Origin: Granulosicoccus antarcticus IMCC3135 | GTDB lineage: Bacteria; Pseudomonadota; Gammaproteobacteria; Granulosicoccales; Granulosicoccaceae | DNA: 64,000 nt | Assembly: GCF_002215215.1 (NCBI RefSeq) | Contig: NZ_CP018632.1 | Location: forward strand, 4,522,501 to 4,586,500 | Reading direction: 5' to 3' | Part shown: positions 36,005 to 45,334 of the stretch, piece after piece | Numbering within the stretch: the first letter of the stretch is position 1 | Layout: the number at the start of each line of letters is the position of its first letter | Notes under the pieces: generated by a model | The model's input: only the letters and a program-made list of their open reading frames with translations | Databases searched by the model: none | Told to the model about the DNA's origin: nothing | Made by a program: the position numbers and the translations under genes

Positions 36005-36778
36005 ATGAAACTCACGGAAAGCTCGAATCAGTCACGCGGAAGCAGCTCTGCAGAGCGCACTCTTCGTTTGCTCCAATACGTGGCAGAGCGCTCTCAGTCG
36101 GTGCCACTGGCGGAATTATCCACGGCCCTGGACCTGCCAAAACCGACAGCGCACCGCATGTGTCAGATGCTGCTGGAGCTTGGGATGCTTGCCAATGATG
36201 TCAACGAAAAGGCCTTTCTCATTGGTCCTGCCCTGCGACGATTGGCGCTGGATACACTGACCCACGGCACTCTGAGCGCTTTGCGCCATACCGTGCTTGA
36301 TGACCTGGTGGATGAAGTAGGCGAAACCTGTAACTTCACCACCCTGAGCGGCTCCTCAGTACTTTATCTGGATCGAGTCGAGACTCGCCATGCCTGGCGC
36401 TTGACGATCAATGTCGGCGAGCGAGTGCCTATCCATTGCACTGCCAGTGGCAAACTGTTTCTGGCCTTCATGTCCTCGACAAAGAGAAACTACCTGCTCA
36501 GAAATATAGAGCTTCGCAAACTGACCGATATGACCGAAACGGATCCTGCCAAATTGCGCACCATGCTCGACGCGATAGCCAGCGACGGGTACTCGGAAGA
36601 CAGGCAGGAGTTCATCACCGGACTGGTAGCCATTGCAGTACCCGTTTTTGATACCAACAACGAGCTGCGGGCCGCGGTGGCCATGCATGCACCGATCAGC
36701 CGTGTCAGCAGTAGCGATGCTCTGGATATGCTGCCCGCCCTGAAAAAAGCGGCTCAGCGACTGACGGCGTTGCTGTAG
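36005..36778 (+). CDS. IclR-family regulator (IseR-like)
   Basis: A 257-residue regulator. Winged helix near residues 10-75 (AERTLRLLQYVAERSQSVPLAELSTALDLPKPTAHRM), then the IclR effector domain with ETCNFTTLSGSSVLYLDRVET and VPIHCTASGKLFLAFM. It is divergent from the GMC dehydrogenase. IclR-type regulators control isethionate genes in other bacteria. The ATG at 36005 begins just before the HTH; upstream in-frame codons cover the promoter. Confidence 0.87.
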   Translation: MKLTESSNQSRGSSSAERTLRLLQYVAERSQSVPLAELSTALDLPKPTAHRMCQMLLELGMLANDVNEKAFLIGPALRRLALDTLTHGTLSALRHTVLDDLVDEVGETCNFTTLSGSSVLYLDRVETRHAWRLTINVGERVPIHCTASGKLFLAFMSSTKRNYLLRNIELRKLTDMTETDPAKLRTMLDAIASDGYSEDRQEFITGLVAIAVPVFDTNNELRAAVAMHAPISRVSSSDALDMLPALKKAAQRLTALL

Positions 36779-36828
36779 CTGTGCCGTTCACGTAATCACG
36801 CTTGGTGGCACAAGCCTCAGTCTCTCAA

Positions 36829-37218
36829 TCAGCGAACAGCTGCCAGTTCGCCAAGAACCTCGGCAACAACGATTTGATTATCGGCGCTGATGATGATGGG
36901 CACAGCATCCAGACAGGCTCCTATCCCCAACCCCTCAACTCCCTCACCATTGATCACCGAAAATCCTGCACCGTGATTGCTACAGCGCAAGATCGAGCCA
37001 TCAGCAGACAGCAGTTTCTCGCCGCGGTGATTCAATGGTAGATACTGATGGGGACAGGCATTGACGTATGCCTTGACGCTTCGGCCCTTGCGGGCCAGGA
37101 CAATGGGAAAGCCATCGTGCACAATGCACAAGCTCCCCCCATCGGGAATGTCCACGAATGGACAAAGTGCGGTGCCAGGCATCGGTGCACCTGACCAGGA
37201 ATCCCATAAATCGCTCAT
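36829..37218 (-). CDS. Rieske [2Fe-2S] protein
   Basis: A 129-residue soluble protein with one Rieske centre: C55-P-H57 (NACPHQYLPLN) and C79-S-N-H82 (RCSNHGAGF). This is a ferredoxin-like Rieske protein, as in the small electron carriers of oxygenases or NirD-like proteins. No oxygenase gene is adjacent. The ATG at 37218 starts just before the domain. It converges on the IclR gene. Confidence 0.83.
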   Translation of the reverse strand: MSDLWDSWSGAPMPGTALCPFVDIPDGGSLCIVHDGFPIVLARKGRSVKAYVNACPHQYLPLNHRGEKLLSADGSILRCSNHGAGFSVINGEGVEGLGIGACLDAVPIIISADNQIVVAEVLGELAAVR

Positions 37219-37423
37219 CGTCTTCTGACCACCGGACTTCACCCTGTGAGAAGCGACAGACGAAACTGTCCCTGAATCCACTGCTTCTGTTATTAAGGAA
37301 ATACCGCGCCGTATGAGTAACCCGTAACCTGTCACCCTCTGGCCAACATGAAGCTAGCAGCCTATATAGCCGCTAGTCAACACCTTAATGGTTTCGTAAT
37401 TTACGATTGTTTTAATCAAATGA

Positions 37424-37445
37424 GGGGCGTTCTCGTTTACGCCCC
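37424..37445 (-). terminator. Hairpin after the XRE-cupin gene
   Basis: GGGGCGT (37424-37430) and ACGCCCC (37439-37445) form a perfect 7-bp stem 15 bases beyond the stop at 37460. The T-tract following is weak (CTCATTTGATT). Confidence 0.55.
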
Positions 37446-37459
37446 ACAAGGGCTCATAT

Positions 37460-38026
37460 TCACGAACCCGTGACAATCAACAGAGCCCTGCCCGCCTTGC
37501 CATCGGCTCGGATGGAATGAGGACGATCAGCGACATAACGAATCGTATCGCCTTTGTTAACCGCTTCTGACTCGCCATCCGATGTCACGATCAGACGACC
37601 ATTCAGCACTGTCAGGCTTTCCATACAGCCCGAACGATGCGGATCACTTTCAAGCGCACCGCCGGCATCGAACATCAAATCGTAAACCTCGGTATCACCC
37701 ACCGTTTCTGGTGCACTCAATATGCGAATCTTGCAGCCTTGGCCCTGCGAATGAATCACCGGAGTCTGATCAGAACGAATGACTTCCCTGATAGGACCAC
37801 GCTCATTCGGACCACCATCCAGCAAACCGGAGAAGTCGATATGCAGCGCCTGTGTCAGATTCCACAAGATGGCGACCGTCGGGCTGCTTTCAGCCCGCTC
37901 GATCTGTGAAAGCATGGAGCGGGAAACACCGGACAATCGTGCCAGCGCCTCAAGGCTGAGGCTACGTGATTTTCTGGCATCCTTGAGCCGGCTGGCCAGC
38001 CTGACTGAAATTTCGTCACTACTCAA
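37460..38026 (-). CDS. XRE-family regulator with C-terminal cupin
   Basis: A 188-residue protein: helix-turn-helix at about residues 9-65 (LKDARKSRSLSLEALARLSGVSRSMLSQIERAESSPTVAILWNL) and a cupin barrel at about 110-185. This architecture senses a small metabolite and represses nearby catabolic genes. It lies 40 bases downstream of tdh on the same strand, so it is probably the last gene of a kbl-tdh-regulator operon and may respond to threonine, glycine or aminoketobutyrate. Confidence 0.87.
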   Translation of the reverse strand: MSSDEISVRLASRLKDARKSRSLSLEALARLSGVSRSMLSQIERAESSPTVAILWNLTQALHIDFSGLLDGGPNERGPIREVIRSDQTPVIHSQGQGCKIRILSAPETVGDTEVYDLMFDAGGALESDPHRSGCMESLTVLNGRLIVTSDGESEAVNKGDTIRYVADRPHSIRADGKAGRALLIVTGS

Positions 38027-38066
38027 TCAACTACCCTCTTGCATTGCATTAGTTTACGAGGCGATA

Positions 38067-39116
38067 TCAAACCCCTGTCCAGTCCAGCACGACCTTGCCG
38101 CTGGAGCCGCCCATCATCGTCGCAAAGCCTGTTTCAAAATCCTGCGCCGCATAACGATGAGTGATGATGCCTGACACATCCAGCCCATTTTGCAACATGG
38201 AGATCATCTTGTACCAGGTTTCGAATATTTCACGGCCATAAACGCCCTTGACCGTCAGCGCCTTGAACACAATGCGTGACCAGTCAACCGGACTCTTGCC
38301 AGGCGGTATGCCCAACATGGCGATACGCCCTCCCATGACCAGAGACTCGATCATCTGATCCAGAGCAGGCTGACTACCCGACATTTCCAGGCCAACATCG
38401 AACCCCTGTTTTATACCAAGCCTGGCACAAACATCATTGAGATCTTCGCTGGAGACATCAACCGGAACGACATCAGCCACCTGAGCGGCCAGAGCCAGGC
38501 GCTCCTTGTTGATATCGGTGATGACCACATGACGTGCCCCGGCATGCCGGGCGACTGCTGCCGCCATGATGCCAATGGGGCCTGCCCCCGTGATAAGCAC
38601 ATCTTCGCTGACCAGATCAAAACTCAAGGCGGTATGAACAGCATTGCCCAACGGATCCAGAATGGCTCCTATATCGTCACTGATAGCATCCGGCAACGGC
38701 ACCACATTAAATGAATCCAGTCGCAGATATTGTGCAAACGCACCATTCTCCTGCACACCAATTCCCAGTGTTTGTGGATCCAGATGAAATTTTCCCGCAC
38801 GCGATTGACGTGACTCCTTGCCCACCAGGTGCCCTTCGCCACTGACACGCTGGCCAAGTGCCAGACCTTCAACCTGACTGCCCATTTCGACAATTTCTCC
38901 GGCAAACTCATGGCCGATGATCAACGGTACCGGTACGGTCTTGGCCGCCCACTCGTCCCACTTCCATATATGCACATCAGTACCGCAGATACCGGTCTTG
39001 TTGACACGGATAAGCACATCCTTGGCACCTATTTGCGGAACCGGCGCACTCTGCATCCACAGGCCTTCTGAAGCATGTGCCTTGACCAGTGCTTTCATTT
39101 CAGTATTTGTCGTCAT
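38067..39116 (-). CDS. tdh: L-threonine 3-dehydrogenase, variant without structural zinc
   Basis: A 349-residue zinc alcohol-dehydrogenase-family enzyme oxidising threonine to 2-amino-3-ketobutyrate with NAD+. Catalytic zinc ligands: Cys44 (GICGTDVH) and His69-Glu70 (IIGHEFAGE). NAD motif: GAGPIGIMAAAVARHAGARHVVITD. Where E. coli Tdh has four structural-zinc cysteines (GHxxCxxCxxCxxxxxxxC) this one has GHLVGKESRQSRAGKFHLD, no cysteine. Such variants seem to occur in rhizobial-type Tdh. ATG 39116 follows the kbl stop by 2 bases; an ATG at 39098 aligns with the usual MKAL start. Confidence 0.93.
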   Translation of the reverse strand: MTTNTEMKALVKAHASEGLWMQSAPVPQIGAKDVLIRVNKTGICGTDVHIWKWDEWAAKTVPVPLIIGHEFAGEIVEMGSQVEGLALGQRVSGEGHLVGKESRQSRAGKFHLDPQTLGIGVQENGAFAQYLRLDSFNVVPLPDAISDDIGAILDPLGNAVHTALSFDLVSEDVLITGAGPIGIMAAAVARHAGARHVVITDINKERLALAAQVADVVPVDVSSEDLNDVCARLGIKQGFDVGLEMSGSQPALDQMIESLVMGGRIAMLGIPPGKSPVDWSRIVFKALTVKGVYGREIFETWYKMISMLQNGLDVSGIITHRYAAQDFETGFATMMGGSSGKVVLDWTGV

Positions 39117-39118
39117 GT

Positions 39119-40327
39119 TCAACCAATCACACCGGTCTTGCGACCTGCAATATCAAATGCATTCAAGGCCCGATCCAGATCATCGCGAGTCAGTGCGGCA
39201 CTCATCTGAGTCCGTATTCGTGCCTGGCCTTTGGGAACCACTGGAAAGAAGAAACCCGATACATAGACTCCCAGCTCAAACAGCTCTCTGGACAAGCTTT
39301 GAGCCAGCTGCGCCTCGCCCAGCATGACCGGAATGATGGGATGTTCACCCTCTGCCAGCGTAAAACCCAGAGAGCTCAAACCTGAACGCCAGTACGCGGC
39401 ATTTTCGAACAATCGAGCCCGTAGCTCGTCCCCTTCTTCCACCAGCCGAATGGCCTCGATGGAAGCGGCAACAATGCTCGGCGCCAGTGAGTTGGAAAAC
39501 AGATACGGACGAGCCCGCTGTCGTAGCAGATCAATTACAGCCGCAGGACCTGCCACGTATCCACCCATGGCCCCTCCCAGAGCCTTGCCCAAGGTACCGG
39601 TCAGAATATCTACCTTGTCGTTAACACCAAAATGCGCAGCCGTACCCTGCCCCTTTGGCCCCATGAATCCGGTGGAATGGCAATCATCAACCATCACCAT
39701 CGCGTCATAGCGTTCGGCCAGTGCTGTAATTTCCGGCAGTTTCGCCAGGTAACCGTCCATGGAAAACACACCGTCGGTGGCAATCATGATGAAGCGCGCA
39801 CCACTCTCTTTTGCGGTCTTCAGTTTTTCTTCCAGATCATCCATATCTGAATTCTTGTAGCGATATCGCTGCGCCTTGCACAGGCGGATGCCGTCGATGA
39901 TGGATGCATGATTCAGGGAATCTGAAATGATCGCATCTTCAGGACCCAGCAATGGTTCAAACAAGCCACCATTGGCATCAAAACAGGCCGCGAAAAGAAT
40001 AGCGTCATCCTTACCCAGAAACTGCGCCAGACGACGCTCCAGTTCCAGGTGAATATCCTGCGTGCCACAGATGAAACGAACACTGGCCAGCCCGAAACCA
40101 TGTTGATCCATGGCCTCTTTGGCGGCTTGAATCAGGCTCGGATGATTGGCCAGACCCAAGTAGTTGTTGGCGCACAGATTGATGACATCATCACGTTGAG
40201 TGCCATCGAGCTGGACCGATACTCTGCCAGATTGTGCCGTAAGAATGGCACGTTCGGATTTGAGCAATCCTGCAGACTCGATGTCTTCAAGCTCATGCTG
40301 TAGATGCGTCAGAAATTGATTGTTCAC
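39119..40327 (-). CDS. kbl: Glycine C-acetyltransferase (2-amino-3-ketobutyrate CoA ligase)
   Basis: A 402-residue PLP enzyme of the alpha-oxoamine synthase family that cleaves aminoketobutyrate with CoA to glycine and acetyl-CoA. Landmarks: [32 protein letters not shown] and the PLP-lysine [18 protein letters not shown]. Length matches E. coli Kbl (398). It is the first gene of the kbl-tdh operon. Confidence 0.95.
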   Translation of the reverse strand: MNNQFLTHLQHELEDIESAGLLKSERAILTAQSGRVSVQLDGTQRDDVINLCANNYLGLANHPSLIQAAKEAMDQHGFGLASVRFICGTQDIHLELERRLAQFLGKDDAILFAACFDANGGLFEPLLGPEDAIISDSLNHASIIDGIRLCKAQRYRYKNSDMDDLEEKLKTAKESGARFIMIATDGVFSMDGYLAKLPEITALAERYDAMVMVDDCHSTGFMGPKGQGTAAHFGVNDKVDILTGTLGKALGGAMGGYVAGPAAVIDLLRQRARPYLFSNSLAPSIVAASIEAIRLVEEGDELRARLFENAAYWRSGLSSLGFTLAEGEHPIIPVMLGEAQLAQSLSRELFELGVYVSGFFFPVVPKGQARIRTQMSAALTRDDLDRALNAFDIAGRKTGVIG

Positions 40328-40363
40328 GATAGGCTCCCCTCAAACAGGAGCGTATCATATAGC

Positions 40364-40388
40364 GGATAATATCCAATATCAAGGATAT
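40364..40388. promoter_or_regulatory. Paired palindromes upstream of kbl
   Basis: GGATAATATCC (40364-40374, perfect palindrome about a central base) is followed by ATATC-AAG-GATAT (40376-40388). They share GATAT half-sites and lie about 40 bases before the kbl start, between kbl and the end of the TRAP operon. A candidate operator for the XRE-cupin protein. Confidence 0.45.
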
Positions 40389-40408
40389 CTAAGCACTGAA
40401 CAGATCGC

Positions 40409-41689
40409 CTATGAGCGGTAGATCAAGGTTGGCAACCATAGAGCCAGGTCAGGAATAAAGACCACCAGCATCAGCACAATCACTAACGGCACCAGAAACG
40501 GCATGGTGGCCGTGACACAGCGCTCAAAACGCACCCCGGACACTTGCGACAGGACATACAACACCATCCCCACAGGCGGTGTCAGCAGGCCCAGCATCAG
40601 GTTCAGGATGACAATAATGCCCAGATGAACCGGATCGATACCGACCTGAGTGGCAATCGGTAACAGAACCGGTACCAGGATGGTGATGGCTGCGATGGTT
40701 TCCATGAACAGGCCGATGGCCAGTACCAGCACCATCATGATGAGCAGCAGTACATTCTTGTTGTCGGATATTCCCAGCAACGTATCACCCAGTGAAGCGG
40801 CAACCTGGTTGGCGGTCAGAATGTAGGCAAAAATCGAAGCTGCAGATACGATCATCAGTATGGAGGCCGATGTTTCGATCGTATCCATTGAAACGCGAAT
40901 CAGATGCTTGAAGCTTAGCGTCCGGTAGACAACCAGACCGAGAAACAAGGCGTAGGTGACGGCAGCTACCGCCGACTCGGTTGGTGTAAACACTCCCGTT
41001 ACGATGCCACCGATGATGATCATGGGCGTCAGCAACGGCAGAAAAGCGGCTTTGAAAGTGGTGATGAGTCGAGACATCTCGAAACTTGAATCACGCGGGT
41101 AATTTCGCTTTCGCGAATACCAGGCCACCATGACCATCAGAGACACCGCCATCAACAAGCCGGGAATCAGGCCAGCAGCAAACAGCTCGCCAATGGAGAC
41201 CGACGCCATGACACCATAGATAACCAATGGCAGGGAGGGAGGAATGATAGGGCCGATGGTGGAGGATGCCGCCGTGATACCGACTGAGAAATCGGTGTCG
41301 TAACCCGCATCACGCATGGCCTTGATTTCAATAGTGCCCAGGCCACCGGCATCGGCAACGGCGGCACCTGACATGCCAGCAAAGATGACACTGGCACCCA
41401 CGTTCACATGCCCCAGACCACCATGCATCCAGCCGACCAGCGCGCGGGCGAAGGCAAAGATCTTGTTGGTAATGCCGGCGGTATTCATCAGATGTCCGGC
41501 CAGGATGAAGAACGGTATGGCCAGCAAGGGAAAACTGTCGACACCATTGATCATGGTGTGAATCATGACAACCGCAGGACGGCCTTCTATCAGGATGTAA
41601 ATCAGTGAAGCACCGGCCAAAGAGACTGCAACCGGCACGCCGATAATCAGCAACAGGGCCAGCAGAACGAACATGAATGTCAATGCCAT
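40409..41689 (-). CDS. TRAP transporter large permease (DctM type)
   Basis: A 426-residue membrane protein, with typical blocks GHVNVGASVIFAGMSGAAVADAGGLGTIE and ASSTIGPIIPPSLPLVIYGVMASVSIGELF. It ends the second TRAP operon, two bases after the small permease. Substrate unknown; the DctP partner is of the C4-dicarboxylate/sugar-acid-like group. Confidence 0.89.
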   Translation of the reverse strand: MALTFMFVLLALLLIIGVPVAVSLAGASLIYILIEGRPAVVMIHTMINGVDSFPLLAIPFFILAGHLMNTAGITNKIFAFARALVGWMHGGLGHVNVGASVIFAGMSGAAVADAGGLGTIEIKAMRDAGYDTDFSVGITAASSTIGPIIPPSLPLVIYGVMASVSIGELFAAGLIPGLLMAVSLMVMVAWYSRKRNYPRDSSFEMSRLITTFKAAFLPLLTPMIIIGGIVTGVFTPTESAVAAVTYALFLGLVVYRTLSFKHLIRVSMDTIETSASILMIVSAASIFAYILTANQVAASLGDTLLGISDNKNVLLLIMMVLVLAIGLFMETIAAITILVPVLLPIATQVGIDPVHLGIIVILNLMLGLLTPPVGMVLYVLSQVSGVRFERCVTATMPFLVPLVIVLMLVVFIPDLALWLPTLIYRS

Positions 41690-41691
41690 GA

Positions 41692-42267
41692 TTAGCTACC
41701 AGCCGGCTGTGATAGGCCAAGTCTTTCAGCAGCGATGTCGGCTGCCGGGCGCTTGATCAATTTGAGAATATTGATGAATGAGGTCACAGCCATGGCAAAA
41801 CAGGCCACTACCACCACCCAGTAGATAATGCCCTTGGGCAGATCAACGGAAATCATTCGCTGTGCCAGTGTCCGTTGCGCCAGTCCGATACAGTAATAAC
41901 CGGCAGCACTGAAAAAGACGGTAACAATCGTTTCGCAGACGATGGCCAATGGCTTGATGAAGCTGACTGGCAGATAGCGATAGAAAAATTCGAGATAGAT
42001 ATGAGAGCCCTTGCGAACACAGGTAATCGAACCGATGTAGGCCAGAAAGATCAGAAAGAAACGTGCAATCTCCTCAGTCCATGCCAGTGAATCGTTAAGC
42101 ACGTAGCGCGTGAAGAATTGCAGAGCCACAATGAAGAACAATACCCAGAAAATGAGAAGAGCCGGATAATCAGTCCACTTGACATCCGAGATGTCGTTGG
42201 TGACTTCATCAAATGCAGCCGACTCGAGGTCTGTTTTAGGCGTATCAGAACTGGGAGGGCTTGTCAT
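41692..42267 (-). CDS. TRAP transporter small permease (DctQ type)
   Basis: A 191-residue protein with an acidic N-terminal tail of about 35 residues and four helices; EIARFFLIFLAYIGSITCVRKGSHIYLEFF is the family segment. Partner of the large permease two bases downstream. Confidence 0.87.
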   Translation of the reverse strand: MTSPPSSDTPKTDLESAAFDEVTNDISDVKWTDYPALLIFWVLFFIVALQFFTRYVLNDSLAWTEEIARFFLIFLAYIGSITCVRKGSHIYLEFFYRYLPVSFIKPLAIVCETIVTVFFSAAGYYCIGLAQRTLAQRMISVDLPKGIIYWVVVVACFAMAVTSFINILKLIKRPAADIAAERLGLSQPAGS

Positions 42268-42356
42268 CGGTAACTCCGCGGGACAGGGGGCGACACCCGG
42301 TCGACAGTGACCGGGTACGAAAATCGCTTGAAACGGTTAGTGGTAGAAAACGCGGA

Positions 42357-43343
42357 TCAGGAAGCGTCAGGGATAGCTTGCAGCCGTTCGTACACATCAC
42401 TAGGCCAAGGCATATCATCACTGATCAGAAACGGTTTTACCGCGTCGATAAAAGGTGCGCGATCAACCTCGTTGACGGTATTGCCCTGCTCGCGAAACCA
42501 TTCTGCAAGCTCACCTTCAGCTGTTTCAATCTGCGTGCTGGCATCATCAGCAGCATCCTTGAGCACCTCAACCAGGATATCTCGATCGGCCTCATCCATG
42601 GATGACAATGTACTACCAGCGACAACCGTAATCAGAGAGTTGGTGATGTGCGCTGTCAGATTGATGTTGCTCTGCACTTCATAGAATTTCTTGAACTGGA
42701 TGGTAGGTAGTGGGTTTTCCTGAGCATCCACGACACCTTGTTGCAGTGCCAGATAAACTTCAGCAAACGCCATTGGCGTCGGGTTGGCACCGACGGCTTC
42801 TGGAAAAAGCAGGTAGGACGGTGCATTGGGTACCCGTATTTTCAGATTTTTCATGTCTGCCGGGGTCAGGATAGGCTTGTTGGCTGTCACATGGCGAGCG
42901 CCGTAATAGGTCAAAGCGACAATTTCATTGCCCGTGGCATTCTTGTAGCCATCGGAGAGTTCCGCGAACAGATCACTTTCACGATATGACTTCCAGTGAT
43001 TCAGACCACGCAAGGTGAATGGGTAGTCAGAGATCGAAATAGGTCCGTAGGCATTGGCAGCAAATCCGACACCTGTGTAGATGATATCGACGGTTCCCAG
43101 CGAAAGCCCCTCGTTGATAGCGGTCTCCTTACCCAGAGATGAGGCCGGGAATACTTTCATTTCGTACCGGCCTTCGGTGCGCGCCTCTAACTCTTCAGCC
43201 GCCTTGAGAATAGCCTGATGATAAGGAGTGGCCATCTCGTAGACGTGTGCGAACTGCAGCGTCTTGGCGGCACTTGCCGGCAAGGCAACGGCCATAGCGA
43301 CAGTTGCCAGCGCAAAAGCGCCTGCCAGTTTTCTGATTTTCAT
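42357..43343 (-). CDS. TRAP transporter binding protein (DctP type)
   Basis: A 328-residue periplasmic receptor with a Sec signal peptide ending PASA (residue 25), then AKTLQFAHVYEMATPYHQAILKAAEELEARTEGRYEMKVFPASSLG. The conserved ligand Arg region is MKNLKIRVPNAPSYL and the VDAQENPL motif is present. The ligand is likely a carboxylate but not identifiable. It heads the operon and is divergent from the amine-dehydrogenase operon. Confidence 0.89.
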   Translation of the reverse strand: MKIRKLAGAFALATVAMAVALPASAAKTLQFAHVYEMATPYHQAILKAAEELEARTEGRYEMKVFPASSLGKETAINEGLSLGTVDIIYTGVGFAANAYGPISISDYPFTLRGLNHWKSYRESDLFAELSDGYKNATGNEIVALTYYGARHVTANKPILTPADMKNLKIRVPNAPSYLLFPEAVGANPTPMAFAEVYLALQQGVVDAQENPLPTIQFKKFYEVQSNINLTAHITNSLITVVAGSTLSSMDEADRDILVEVLKDAADDASTQIETAEGELAEWFREQGNTVNEVDRAPFIDAVKPFLISDDMPWPSDVYERLQAIPDAS

Positions 43344-43774
43344 ACTGCTTCTCTCCTTGATACCGTCGATGACGGCAGGGGTTATGGCGAATCCGCAGAC
43401 TCACTGAAAAAGCGTCAGGCAAATAATCTTGTCTCTGCACGCCTTTTTAGTCCGACCAAGAAAAGGTACGAATTGAGACTGAACGACATACTTGCCCGAT
43501 AGTCGACTATATTCATGACTATGGTACGACAATATTTCTATTTTGTCACGAAACATATTCTTGAACTGCAAGCGCTGTAAACAGCACATCCATCAATCAA
43601 TATGAGCCCGGCGCATGTCAAGGCAATGAAGAGCTCTTATAAAGACTCACACATTCAACGCTGGAAATACAGAAAAACTTGGAGTAGGCTCAGTTCACGG
43701 TTTAGCGGAGCAGACGAAAATTTGTCTGATGCCAACCTACCCGCACAACATCAAGACGACGAGGTGAAGCTAGC
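43344..43774. promoter_or_regulatory. Divergent intergenic region between the TRAP and qhp operons
   Basis: 431 bases without a credible gene. It must hold promoters for both operons. One inverted repeat, GACAA (43528-43532) and TTGTC (43543-43547), is visible. The qhpA ribosome site GAGGTGA is at 43761-43767, seven bases before its ATG. No AraC-type qhpR gene, the usual regulator, is in the window. Confidence 0.4.
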
Positions 43775-45319
43775 ATGCGATTGACGACGCTTTTCATTCT
43801 ACTGGTCCCCCTGACGCTCCTTGGCGCCTCAGCGTCAGCCTCCGAAGCACTGCTCAACTCCAAGTGCTCTTCGTGCCATGTTGCGCAAGACGACGGAAGT
43901 CTGTATCGCGTCAGTGAACAGCGCAAGACACCGGAAGGTTGGAACATGACCCTGTTCCGCATGGAAAAATCACACGGCCTGAAAATCACTGACGACGAAC
44001 GTCAGGATCTCATCCGCTATCTGTCCAATACGCTAGGTCTGGCACCGCAGGAAACCGCCTCACAAAGAGCGATTCTCGAGCGTCGGCCCGATTACATAGA
44101 AACACCGGCTGACGAGGATCTCAATGTTCTGTGCGCACGTTGCCATACCTTTGGACGTATCGCCCTACAGCGACGTACCGAAGTTGAATGGTTGAAGCAT
44201 GTGCATTTCCATGTCGGTCAGTTCCCCACTATCGAATATCAGGCGCTCTCTCGTGATCGCAACTGGTTCGACGATGCAATCAATATCGCGGTCCCCAAGT
44301 TGGCTGAACTATACCCACTGAAAACAGCAGAATGGGACGCCTGGCAAGCGGCCGACAAGCCATCGCCTGTTGGTGACTGGGTCGTGTTTGGGCACTGGCC
44401 CGGACGTGGAGATTTCAACGCCCTTATGAGTGCCAGCGGCGATAGCGAATCCATGGATATCACGATCAAGGGTCAATACAACGATGGCACAGCCATTGAT
44501 GATCAGGGACAGGCAACCTTGTATACCGGCTATGAATGGCGTGCTGATGCCAATGGCATTCGACAGATCATGGCCATGAGCGAAGATGGCAAAACCCTCA
44601 CTGGACGCTGGTTCAGGACAGAAGATGATTCTCTGGGCGCTCAGGTGAGCGCCGCTCGCATCGGCAGCGATGCAGGCGCTATTGCGCTCTCCCCTTCAGC
44701 GGCAAGAACGGGCAACACTACAAGTATCACCCTTTATGGTACTGAGCTGCCAGAGACCTTGTCGGCAGAGGGTATTCAGTTCACGAACGTCAGCCGTTCC
44801 AGTGACGGCACACAGTTGAGCGCCGATGCACTGGTTGCCGAAGGTGCCGCAGCCGGGCCACGTACACTGGCCGGTGGCGTGGAACTGATCGTCTTCGAAC
44901 AGATCGATCGCATCGCTGTGGAGCCTGCAGAAACCATTGCGCGGGTCGGATCCAATGGCGGACCGATTGCCGCAGTACCCGCACAATTCGACGCCATCGC
45001 CTGGTCAAATGGCAGCGATGGCGCTGCAGATACTGATGATGATCTTCGCATTGGTGTCGTCGAGGCAAGCTGGTCGAGCAACGCTTTTGATGCGCTCGCC
45101 GAAGAGGAAAAGGATGCTGAGTATGCAGGCAGCATCGATAGTACGACTGGCCTGTTTTCTCCGGCTGGCGCAGGTCCGAATCCGGAGCGTCGCTTCGGTA
45201 CCAATAATGTCGGCAATCTTTCCATTGACGCAACGGTCAATGAAAACGGGACCGACCTGACAGGCAGTGCACACCTTATTGTGACGGTACAACGTTTCAA
45301 TGATCCCCCTATTCGATAA
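43775..45319 (+). CDS. qhpA: Quinohemoprotein amine dehydrogenase alpha subunit (diheme)
   Basis: A 514-residue periplasmic protein. Signal peptide covers residues 1-22. Two heme c sites, C31-S-S-C-H35 and C120-A-R-C-H124, fill the N-terminal cytochrome domain; beta-rich domains follow, including LSPSAARTGNTTSITLYGTELP near residue 307. It carries electrons from the gamma-subunit quinone to an external cytochrome or azurin during amine oxidation. The order alpha, maturase, gamma, beta matches known qhp operons. Length is normal. Confidence 0.95.
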   Translation: MRLTTLFILLVPLTLLGASASASEALLNSKCSSCHVAQDDGSLYRVSEQRKTPEGWNMTLFRMEKSHGLKITDDERQDLIRYLSNTLGLAPQETASQRAILERRPDYIETPADEDLNVLCARCHTFGRIALQRRTEVEWLKHVHFHVGQFPTIEYQALSRDRNWFDDAINIAVPKLAELYPLKTAEWDAWQAADKPSPVGDWVVFGHWPGRGDFNALMSASGDSESMDITIKGQYNDGTAIDDQGQATLYTGYEWRADANGIRQIMAMSEDGKTLTGRWFRTEDDSLGAQVSAARIGSDAGAIALSPSAARTGNTTSITLYGTELPETLSAEGIQFTNVSRSSDGTQLSADALVAEGAAAGPRTLAGGVELIVFEQIDRIAVEPAETIARVGSNGGPIAAVPAQFDAIAWSNGSDGAADTDDDLRIGVVEASWSSNAFDALAEEEKDAEYAGSIDSTTGLFSPAGAGPNPERRFGTNNVGNLSIDATVNENGTDLTGSAHLIVTVQRFNDPPIR

Positions 45320-45334
45320 GTTGGAGCCCAGCCC

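Noticed and set aside
43602-43784. 60-codon frame before qhpA
   Set aside because: Overlaps the qhpA start and ribosome site, charged low-complexity product with no known family.
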